From positions 1 through 6,410 of the forward strand of contig DQNX01000159.1 of NCBI GenBank assembly GCA_015658965.1: DNA of 6,410 nt, given 5' to 3'. Position 1 is the first letter of the stretch; each line of letters starts with the position of its first letter. The DNA comes from Gammaproteobacteria bacterium. Its GTDB lineage: Bacteria > Pseudomonadota > Gammaproteobacteria > PS1 > Pseudothioglobaceae. The notes below the pieces were generated by a model. The model searched no databases, was not told the origin of the DNA, and worked only from the letters and a program-made list of their open reading frames with translations. The position numbers and the translations under genes are program-made. Below, one piece after another: positions 1 to 5,242 of the stretch.

Positions 1-1006
1 CGCCTTTTTCACCGTTATATTGAATAAAATCATCAAATGCAATGGTTTCGGCACGAATAAAACCTTTTTCAAAGTCACCATGAATTTTACCTGCGGCTTG
101 TGGCGCACTGTCACCAATATTAATAGTCCAGGCGCGAACCTCTTGAACGCCAGCAGTAAAGTAGGTTTGTAAGCCTAGCAAAGTGTATCCAGATTTAATC
201 AGTCGATCAAGGCCAGATTCGGATTGACCCATATCATCAAGAAAATCTTGTTTTTCGTCAGCATCAAGCTCGCTTATTTCGGCCTCGATATCAGCGCAAA
301 TAGCAACCACTTCAGAGCCTTCGGTGCTGGCAAAATCTTTGACAACATCAAGATGTGGGTTGTTTTCAAATCCGTTTTCGCTGACATTGGCCATATAAAG
401 AACGGGCTTAATGGTTAGTAATTGAAAGCCGCGTAATAGCTTAAGCTCTTCATCGTCGAAGTTCAAACTTCTAACACTATGTCCGGCCTCTAACGTCGGC
501 AAAATTCGCTCTAATAATTCTTTAAGTGGAACGCCATCTTTTTGTCCAGATTTGGTATTTTTGATTGCTTTTTGCATGAGCTTTTCAACCGCATCCAAAT
601 CTGCCAATACGAGTTCGGTATTGATAATCTCAATATCGTCAAGCGGTGATATTCTACCTGCAACATGGATAATGTCCTCGTCTTCAAAGCAACGCACCAC
701 ATGTACAATAGCGTCCGTTTCACGAATGTTGGTTAAAAATTGATTGCCCAGTCCTTCACCTTTAGAGGCGCCTTCAACCAAGCCAGCAATATCAACAAAC
801 TCCATGGTGGTGGGTAGGATTTTCTTTGGGTTAACAATATCAGCCAGCTGTGCTAGACGTTTATCATTTATCGGCACGATGCCTACATTAGGTTCAATGG
901 TGCAAAATGGGTAGTTTGCTGATTCGATACCCGCCTGAGTGAGTGCATTAAAGAGGGTTGATTTTCCGACGTTGGGTAGGCCAACAATACCACATTTAAA
1001 TCCCAT
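1..1006 (-). CDS. ychF: Redox-regulated ATPase YchF (Obg-family), 3' end cut by window edge
   Basis: YchF/OLA1-type P-loop ATPase of the Obg family, a cytoplasmic protein that binds ribosomes and is linked to translation and oxidative-stress responses. I translated it by hand: 335 codons are open from the ATG at 1006 to the left edge with no stop. E. coli YchF has about 363 residues, so roughly 28 C-terminal residues are missing. Visible motifs are the P-loop GLPNVGKST (residues 9-17), the G3 motif DIAG (72-75), NVSE (207-210) where GTPases have NKxD, and the C-terminal TGS domain from about residue 278 (LQTYFTAGVQEVRAWT, then APQAAGKIHGDFEKGFIRAE). Loss of NKxD is the family hallmark that explains its preference for ATP over GTP. 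The start follows an AAGGA Shine-Dalgarno (1012-1016) and lies 2 bases after the pth stop, so translation is probably coupled to pth. The pth-ychF order is widely conserved in gammaproteobacteria. Identification is firm. Confidence 0.97.
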   Translation of the reverse strand, partial: MGFKCGIVGLPNVGKSTLFNALTQAGIESANYPFCTIEPNVGIVPINDKRLAQLADIVNPKKILPTTMEFVDIAGLVEGASKGEGLGNQFLTNIRETDAIVHVVRCFEDEDIIHVAGRISPLDDIEIINTELVLADLDAVEKLMQKAIKNTKSGQKDGVPLKELLERILPTLEAGHSVRSLNFDDEELKLLRGFQLLTIKPVLYMANVSENGFENNPHLDVVKDFASTEGSEVVAICADIEAEISELDADEKQDFLDDMGQSESGLDRLIKSGYTLLGLQTYFTAGVQEVRAWTINIGDSAPQAAGKIHGDFEKGFIRAETIAFDDFIQYNGEKG

Positions 1007-1008
1007 TT

Positions 1009-1584
1009 TTATCCTTGTGTGTGTAGCGTTTTCATGGCTTGCTCTGTTTCGCCTTTAATCAATTGTTCGATGACATTGAGTGAATCGACCAAGGCTGTTT
1101 GTATTGGCTCAATCTCTGATTTATTAGGCACGTGTAAAACAAAATCAGCTACTTTTGATTTATCACCCGGATGGCCAATGCCAATTCTTAGTCGGTAAAA
1201 GTCATTGGTGTTTAGCGCCTTAATCGTATCTCTAAGGCCATTATGACCGCCGTGACCCCCGCTAAATTTAATTCTAGCAATGCCAGGGTTAAGGTCTAAC
1301 TCGTCGTGTGCCACCAAGATTTCATCCGTATTGATTTGATAAAATTTAGCGATACTTTGAATAGATTGACCCGAACGGTTCATATAAGTGCCCGGTTTGA
1401 GCAGGCGCAGTGTTGAACTGTTTATATTAATACTGGCCGCTTCACCAAAAAACTTAGTTTCTTTTTTGAAAGTGCCTGAATATAAACGCGCAAGCGCATC
1501 ACAAAACCAAAAGCCCACGTTATGACGGTGAGACTGATAGTCTTTGCCTGGGTTGCCCAGACCAACAATCAGTTTAATCGCCAT
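1009..1584 (-). CDS. pth: Peptidyl-tRNA hydrolase (Pth)
   Basis: Cytosolic esterase that cleaves peptidyl-tRNA dropped from stalled ribosomes and so recycles tRNA; normally essential in bacteria. The 191-residue length fits the family (E. coli 194). Family landmarks are all present: N-terminal KLIVGLGNPG with Asn11, the signature HRHNVGF with catalytic His21, KPGTYMNRSG with Met68, HDELDL with Asp94, and the glycine/histidine-rich GGHGGHNGLR with Asn115. These match E. coli Asn10, His20, Met67, Asp93 and Asn114, so the enzyme should be active. The ATG at 1584 gives the canonical MAIKLIVGLGNPG start. It lies 16 bases after the rplY stop, and that spacer (TTTGATCTAGACCATT) has no clear Shine-Dalgarno, which suggests coupling to rplY translation. 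Its own last codons carry the AAGGA used by ychF. The rplY-pth-ychF order is classical for gammaproteobacteria. Confidence 0.98.
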   Translation of the reverse strand: MAIKLIVGLGNPGKDYQSHRHNVGFWFCDALARLYSGTFKKETKFFGEAASININSSTLRLLKPGTYMNRSGQSIQSIAKFYQINTDEILVAHDELDLNPGIARIKFSGGHGGHNGLRDTIKALNTNDFYRLRIGIGHPGDKSKVADFVLHVPNKSEIEPIQTALVDSLNVIEQLIKGETEQAMKTLHTQG

Positions 1585-1600
1585 AATGGTCTAGATCAAA

Positions 1601-2263
1601 TTAAGATTCTGCGTCTGCGTCTGAATCGCCTTCAGCGGTTTCATCGCCTTCAGCAACAATGTCTTCTTCGACTTCTTCAGCTATAAGTTTAGGCTCTTGA
1701 ACCGCAACAACGCTTTGATCGTGTGCTTCAATATCGCCATGTGTTAGTGCAGTAATAATAACGCCTTCAGGCATATTAAGGCCCGTTAAGCTAACATGGT
1801 CACCAATAGCAAGACTACTGATATCAACATCAATTGAGTTTGGCATGTCTGCTGGCAGACAAGAAACCTCAACGCTGTTAATGAGCTGATTAAGGAGAGC
1901 ACCAAGACGAATTGCTTCGTTGTCATCAGCGCCAGTAAAGTGAAGTGGGACATGGGTAACAATCGCTTGTTTCATGTTAATGCGTAATAAGTCAACATGT
2001 GTAATTGTATTTTTAGCCGGATGACGCTGTAAATCTTTAACAATGACAGGCTCCGTTTTTTTGTCGATCGACAAGTCCAGAACAGAAGTAAAAGATTCTT
2101 CATTTTCTAGTAGATGTGTGATCTCGTGTATGTTTAGTGAAATTGCACTAGGCTCTTTGCCGGCTCCGTAAACGATACCGGGTACTTTTTCTTCTCGACG
2201 CAGGCGGCGGCTCGCACCTTTGCCCTGGTCATTTCTTACTGTTGCATTAATTGTTATGCTCAT
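1601..2263 (-). CDS. rplY: 50S ribosomal protein L25, long (Ctc/TL5) form
   Basis: Large-subunit ribosomal protein that binds loop E of 5S rRNA through its N-terminal domain. The 220-residue product is the long Ctc/TL5 form, not the 94-residue E. coli form. Residues 1-95 are the 5S-binding domain, with GKGASRRLRREEKVPGIVYGAG (14-35) and the LQRHPAKNTITHVDLLRI segment (78-95) that is diagnostic of the family. About 100-190 form the second beta-rich domain (THVPLHFTG; LTGLNMPEGV). Residues 193-220 are a strongly acidic tail with two AEGD repeats. I place the start at ATG 2263 (MSITINATVR), because GGAGAAG lies at 2270-2276 with 9 bases between GGAG and the ATG. The frame stays open back to a TTG at 2335, but those 24 extra codons lack a ribosome-binding site, resemble nothing in the family, and overlap two potential hairpins. 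In many relatives prs precedes rplY; here ubiB does. Confidence 0.97.
   Translation of the reverse strand: MSITINATVRNDQGKGASRRLRREEKVPGIVYGAGKEPSAISLNIHEITHLLENEESFTSVLDLSIDKKTEPVIVKDLQRHPAKNTITHVDLLRINMKQAIVTHVPLHFTGADDNEAIRLGALLNQLINSVEVSCLPADMPNSIDVDISSLAIGDHVSLTGLNMPEGVIITALTHGDIEAHDQSVVAVQEPKLIAEEVEEDIVAEGDETAEGDSDADAES
1626..1654 (-). repeat. Short 18-bp-period direct repeat in the rplY acidic tail
   Basis: The 11-mer TCGCCTTCAGC (plus-strand reading) occurs at 1626-1636 and again at 1644-1654, exactly 18 bases apart. It encodes two tandem six-residue units, AEGDET and AEGDSD, at about residues 204-209 and 210-215 of L25. The period is a multiple of three, so copy number could change by slippage without breaking the frame. 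Confidence 0.65.
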
Positions 2264-2269
2264 TTTGTA

Positions 2270-2276
2270 CTTCTCC
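2270..2276 (-). promoter_or_regulatory. Shine-Dalgarno of rplY
   Basis: GGAGAAG read on the minus strand, with 9 bases between GGAG and the ATG at 2263. It is the best-looking ribosome-binding site in the window and decides the rplY start over the longer in-frame TTG form. It begins only 7 bases after the T-run of the leader hairpin at 2284-2308. Confidence 0.8.
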
Positions 2277-2283
2277 AAAAGAT

Positions 2284-2308
2284 AAAAAAACACCCACCAA
2301 TTGGATGT
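2284..2308 (-). terminator. Terminator- or attenuator-like hairpin with T7 run before rplY
   Basis: On the minus strand, ACATCC (2308-2303) can pair with GGGTGT (2295-2290), one pair being U-G, around a 7-base loop. A run of seven T (2290-2284) follows, the first of which closes the stem. This is the layout of a Rho-independent terminator, although the 6-bp stem is short. It ends about 20 bases before the rplY ATG, too close for another promoter to fit between it and the gene. If it works at all it would act as an attenuator or partial terminator that rplY transcription must read through. The structure is seen directly; function is inferred. Confidence 0.4.
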
Positions 2309-2316
2309 CATATAAA

Positions 2317-2343
2317 CAATACGTTTTGCGACCAAACGTATCG
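2317..2343 (-). repeat. Perfect inverted repeat in the rplY upstream region
   Basis: The arms ATACGTTT (2341-2334 on the minus strand) and AAACGTAT (2326-2319) are exact reverse complements separated by 7 bases (GGTCGCA). In RNA the stem extends to 10 bp with one outer G-U and one C-G pair (2343-2317). No T-run follows directly, so it is a poor terminator. It could be an operator for a dimeric repressor, an RNA stem in the rplY leader, or a 5' stabilising hairpin. The symmetry is certain; the role is unknown. Confidence 0.6.
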
Positions 2344-2350
2344 AGTGATA

Positions 2351-2379
2351 ATTTTACCCGAAAACTAGGCCAAAGAAAA
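2351..2379 (-). promoter_or_regulatory. Possible weak sigma-70 promoter for rplY
   Basis: TAAAAT at 2356-2351 on the minus strand matches five of six bases of a -10 box. The hexamer 17 bases upstream (TTTTCT, 2379-2374) is a poor -35 match. Transcription from here would start near 2344, immediately before the inverted repeat at 2317-2343. A second weak option is TTGGTC (2336-2331) with TATGAC (2313-2308), also 17 bases apart. Both are guesses from consensus; rplY may instead depend on read-through from ubiB. Confidence 0.25.
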
Positions 2380-2400
2380 TACTATCTAGACTTGGCCCAG
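2361..2400 (-). terminator. Possible weak terminator spanning the ubiB stop codon
   Basis: On the minus strand CTGGGCCAAG (2400-2391) can pair with CTTTGGCCTAG (2375-2365) over 10 bp, with one G-U pair and one bulged T. The 15-base loop contains the ubiB stop codon TAG. Four T (2364-2361) follow before the sequence turns G-rich. The 3' arm lies beyond the coding region, as expected for a terminator or an RNA-end protecting stem, but the T-run is short and translating ribosomes would disrupt the 5' arm, so termination would be partial at best. Confidence 0.35.
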
Positions 2401-3986
2401 AATACTAAGCCGACGACAGCACTAATGCCACTACCTAGCCACAGGGCGTTGACGGCTAAAACACCTGAAAGAATAATTAAAGCACCCGCAAAAATGGCAG
2501 CGGTTTGTTTGCTGGCATTGTCCTTTAGTTGATCAACAATGGCGTCTGTTTGTTTGCTATACAGGCTGCCTATGTTTTTGATTTGATCCGCTTGTTTTAA
2601 TGCGTTGATGACCAGTCTCGGCAATTCGGGGATTTCTTTTAGGAGTTCAGGTGCTTGTTTTTTGAATTTTTCAAATGTATTTTTCATGCTGTATTTTTCT
2701 TTAACCAAGTCTTCTAAAAAAGGCTTGGCAGTTGCCCATAAATCAAGCTGAGGATAGAGTTGCCTGCCTAAGCCTTCGATGTTTAATAATGTTTTGTCTA
2801 ATAATAACAGTTGTGGCTGAATAGTGATATCAAAATTTTTGGCTTCTTGAATCAGCTCAAGCAGCACCTGACCAAAAGAAATCTCGCCCAGAGGTTTTTC
2901 AAACATCGGTTCGCAAATTTTACCAATGGCTTGTTCAAAGGCAACAACATCAGTGCTAGCACTTGCCCAACCAGAGTCGATATAAGTGCGAGCAACGGCG
3001 TGGTAATCTTGATTAAAAAATGCCAGAAAAATATCAGCAATGAAATCTTTGTCGGTCTCTGTTAGTGTGCCCATGATGCCAAAATCAACACCAATATAGT
3101 TGTCATCTGGCCCAACAAAAATATTGCCAGGGTGCATGTCAGCATGGAAAAAGTTGTGTTTAAACACTTGGGTGAAGAAAATAATCACACCATCCTCTGC
3201 TAATTTTTTGAGGTTTGCCCCGTCAGCTTTAAGCTGTGCTATATCGCCAACGGGCGTGCCGTAAATACGTTCGGTCGTTAGAACATTTTTACGGCATAAA
3301 TCCCAATGCACTTTGGGCACGTAAAGTAAATCAGAATGTTGAAAATTTTCACGTAATTTTGAGGCATTTTCAGCTTCATTGAGCATGTTGAGCTCGTTTA
3401 AGATAATGCTCTCGAATTCTGCCACGATCTCGGTTGGGCGCATCTTCTTGCTAACAGGATGTTTGCTAATTAGTTTTGCCAAAGCGTACATCAAAGCAAT
3501 ATCGCGTTTAATAATTTTATCAATACCAGGACGTACAACCTTAACCACCACCGCCTCCCCCTTATGAGTGATGGCGGTATGTACTTGTGCAATAGAGGCT
3601 GAAGCTAAGGGTTGTTGGTCAAATGATTTAAAGAGCTTGTCGGTGCTATTGCCCAAAGATTTTTCAATGGCGTGTTTGGCTTCTGTTGAATCAAATACTG
3701 GGCAGCGGTCTTGCAATTTGGCCAGCTCGTCGCCGATATCATCTGGCAACAAATCTCGGCGTGTGGACAAGGTTTGTCCAAACTTAATGAAAATAGGACC
3801 TAATTCTTCGAGCGCTAGGCGAATACGCTCACCACGGGTAAATTGTTTAACTGGAAAATAATGCCATGGAATTAAATACAAAAGCGGTTTAAAGCTTTTG
3901 AGCAGTGGCGTAGACAACACCAGACTGTCTAAACGGTAGCGCATTAAAATACGTGAAATCCCGATAAATCGAACCAGACTGCGCAT
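2382..3986 (-). CDS. ubiB: UbiB, atypical kinase-like ATPase of ubiquinone biosynthesis
   Basis: ABC1/ADCK/UbiB-family protein needed for ubiquinone synthesis. Members are membrane-associated ATPases thought to help extract or present lipid intermediates rather than classical protein kinases. The 534 residues compare with 546 in E. coli. Visible in order: the family KxGQ motif in FIKFGQTLSTRRDLLP (67-81), the alanine-rich nucleotide loop PLASASIAQVH (126-136) that replaces a glycine-rich loop, the VVVKVVRP lysine (Lys149), ERIYGTPVGD (239-248), HADMHPGNIF (281-290) with the catalytic-loop residues, and the metal-binding DFG (301-303). The C-terminus has two hydrophobic segments (about 497-514 and 519-531), the usual UbiB membrane anchor. 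The ATG at 3986 is 4 bases after the ubiJ stop, with AAAGGGG about 9 bases upstream. In E. coli tatABC follows; here rplY does. A possible hairpin covers the stop codon. Identification is firm. Confidence 0.97.
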   Translation of the reverse strand: MRSLVRFIGISRILMRYRLDSLVLSTPLLKSFKPLLYLIPWHYFPVKQFTRGERIRLALEELGPIFIKFGQTLSTRRDLLPDDIGDELAKLQDRCPVFDSTEAKHAIEKSLGNSTDKLFKSFDQQPLASASIAQVHTAITHKGEAVVVKVVRPGIDKIIKRDIALMYALAKLISKHPVSKKMRPTEIVAEFESIILNELNMLNEAENASKLRENFQHSDLLYVPKVHWDLCRKNVLTTERIYGTPVGDIAQLKADGANLKKLAEDGVIIFFTQVFKHNFFHADMHPGNIFVGPDDNYIGVDFGIMGTLTETDKDFIADIFLAFFNQDYHAVARTYIDSGWASASTDVVAFEQAIGKICEPMFEKPLGEISFGQVLLELIQEAKNFDITIQPQLLLLDKTLLNIEGLGRQLYPQLDLWATAKPFLEDLVKEKYSMKNTFEKFKKQAPELLKEIPELPRLVINALKQADQIKNIGSLYSKQTDAIVDQLKDNASKQTAAIFAGALIILSGVLAVNALWLGSGISAVVGLVFWAKSR

Positions 3987-3990
3987 TTAA

Positions 3991-4491
3991 CTAAACCCCT
4001 TTATGTTTAAACAGATTAGATTTTGAAGGCGCCACCAACAAAGTAGTAAGCTCGTCTTTTAGGGTTTCTAGCGGATTTTGAGATTTTTTAAAAGTTTTAG
4101 CCAGTTTGCCAACTTGGTACGCAATGATGTCCCCGGTGTATTTAGACAATATCTCTTCAAAATCAATATCGATTTGTTGCAATAGGTCGACCAACAGTTG
4201 CGCGATTTTAACGTCCCCATGAATAATAATTTTATCTTGTCTGAGCAGCTCGGTTAACTCTTCGCCTTGAAGTAAGGCCAGAAAAACACTGGATTTGAGT
4301 TTAATGTCGACATCGCTAGCGCCCGTTGTGTCTGCAGTGACGAAAATGCGACTGTTGGTGCAAATAAAATTAACTTCTAGCGCTAAATCTTCGAGTGCAA
4401 AATGCAAGGTTTTGCCATTCAATGCACCCAGATCTGCCGCCCCCTGGTCAAGCAGATAGTTTAAAGCCTGTTCAAGCACAAAGTGTTGCAT
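3991..4491 (-). CDS. ubiJ: UbiJ, SCP2-domain ubiquinone biosynthesis accessory factor
   Basis: Accessory, non-catalytic factor of aerobic ubiquinone synthesis, known in E. coli (older name YigP) to bind lipid intermediates through an SCP2-like fold and to belong to the soluble Ubi complex with UbiK. The best-conserved stretch is IIIHGDVKIAQLLVDLLQQIDIDFEEILSKYTGDI, about residues 88-122, which aligns with the E. coli VQGDIQVVQNFVALAD...PAELLAPYTGDIAA region as I recall it. The N-terminal half (about 15-80) is the beta-rich SCP2 core. It has 166 residues against about 201 in E. coli; the difference lies mostly in the C-terminal helical region. The identification rests on that motif and on the position between ubiE and ubiB. 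The ATG at 4491 is 5 bases after the ubiE stop with no strong Shine-Dalgarno, so coupling to ubiE translation is likely. Confidence 0.92.
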   Translation of the reverse strand: MQHFVLEQALNYLLDQGAADLGALNGKTLHFALEDLALEVNFICTNSRIFVTADTTGASDVDIKLKSSVFLALLQGEELTELLRQDKIIIHGDVKIAQLLVDLLQQIDIDFEEILSKYTGDIIAYQVGKLAKTFKKSQNPLETLKDELTTLLVAPSKSNLFKHKGV

Positions 4492-4496
4492 GAGGC

Positions 4497-5237
4497 TTAA
4501 ATCTTAATGCCTTTGTGTAGGGCGACAATGCCACCCGAGAGGTTGTGATATTCACAAAAGCCAAAACCTGCATCAAGTACCATGGTTTTTAGGGTTTCTT
4601 GATCAGGGTGTTTGCGAATCGACTCTGCTAAATATTGGTAAGACTCTTCGTCATCAGCAATAATACCGCCAAGTTTTGGCATCACATTAAAAGAATAAAA
4701 ATCGTAAAATTTTTTCAAAAGTTCAGAATCAGTTTTTGAAAATTCTAAGATTAATAAACAGCCCCCTGGTTTTAAGACACGGTGCATTTCACTAATTGCC
4801 TGGTTTTTGTCGGTCACATTTCTGAGTCCAAAGGCAATGCTGACACAGTCAAACGTGTTGTCTGCAAAAGGAATTTTTTGAGCGTTTAGCTGTATAAATT
4901 CCACGCCAAAAACACCCTTGTTAATTAGGTTTTTTCTGCCCTCACCCAGCATTGCAGCGTTAATATCACTAAGAACAACCTGACCACTAGTACCGACTTT
5001 TTTTCTAAATTCAATGGCTAGGTCGCCTGTGCCACCGGCAATGTCTAATACTTTGTCACCTGTTTTAACATTGCTTGAGGCAATGGTATAGCGCTTCCAT
5101 AAGCGGTGCGCGCCAAAAGACAGCACGTCGTTCATGAGGTCGTATTTGCTGGCTACTGAGTCAAACACGCCTCTGACCAAGCCCTGCTTGTCATTAGTTG
5201 CAACGTCTTGAAAGCCAAAATGTGTGGTTTTATCCAT
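4497..5237 (-). CDS. ubiE: UbiE, ubiquinone/menaquinone C-methyltransferase
   Basis: SAM-dependent class I methyltransferase that adds the ring methyl group in ubiquinone synthesis (2-polyprenyl-6-methoxy-1,4-benzoquinol methylation) and, in organisms that make menaquinone, converts demethylmenaquinol to menaquinol. The 246 residues compare with 251 in E. coli and align almost end to end: THFGFQDVA (5-13), VFDSVASKYDLMNDVLSFGAHRLWKRY (24-50), SAM motif I VLDIAGGTGDLA (63-74), the acidic Asp91 after strand 2 (LSDIN), FGLRNVTDK (136-144), RVLKPGG (153-159), LAESIRKHPDQETL (203-216) and LSGGIVALHKG (233-243). Start at ATG 5237 matches the family N-terminus. It lies 5 bases after the citrate synthase stop and has no recognisable Shine-Dalgarno, which points to translational coupling. 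No menaquinone genes are in view, so the ubiquinone role is inferred from ubiJ and ubiB next door. Confidence 0.97.
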   Translation of the reverse strand: MDKTTHFGFQDVATNDKQGLVRGVFDSVASKYDLMNDVLSFGAHRLWKRYTIASSNVKTGDKVLDIAGGTGDLAIEFRKKVGTSGQVVLSDINAAMLGEGRKNLINKGVFGVEFIQLNAQKIPFADNTFDCVSIAFGLRNVTDKNQAISEMHRVLKPGGCLLILEFSKTDSELLKKFYDFYSFNVMPKLGGIIADDEESYQYLAESIRKHPDQETLKTMVLDAGFGFCEYHNLSGGIVALHKGIKI

Positions 5238-5242
5238 AGGTT

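Noticed and set aside
511..743. Short open frames on both strands inside ychF
   Set aside because: The hand translation of ychF is continuous and motif-perfect through this stretch, so these are shadows and not a disruption of ychF.
300..1006. Possibility that ychF is a broken gene
   Set aside because: Translation from 1006 is open to the window edge and matches YchF throughout; it is only cut by the edge.
2264..2335. A 24-codon N-terminal extension of rplY starting at TTG 2335, rich in aromatic residues including two adjacent Trp codons, possibly a leader peptide
   Set aside because: It is in frame with rplY with no stop, has no Shine-Dalgarno, and overlaps both leader hairpins. ATG 2263 has a good GGAGAAG and gives the family N-terminus. 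A classical attenuator peptide would end before the gene.
2251..2532. Plus-strand open frame across the ubiB-rplY junction
   Set aside because: It overlaps the ends of two firmly identified minus-strand genes, has no recognisable protein features and no ribosome-binding site.
3568..3861. Plus-strand open frame of 97 codons inside ubiB
   Set aside because: It is antisense to the conserved UbiB catalytic region, and its composition is what that conserved coding strand would produce by chance.
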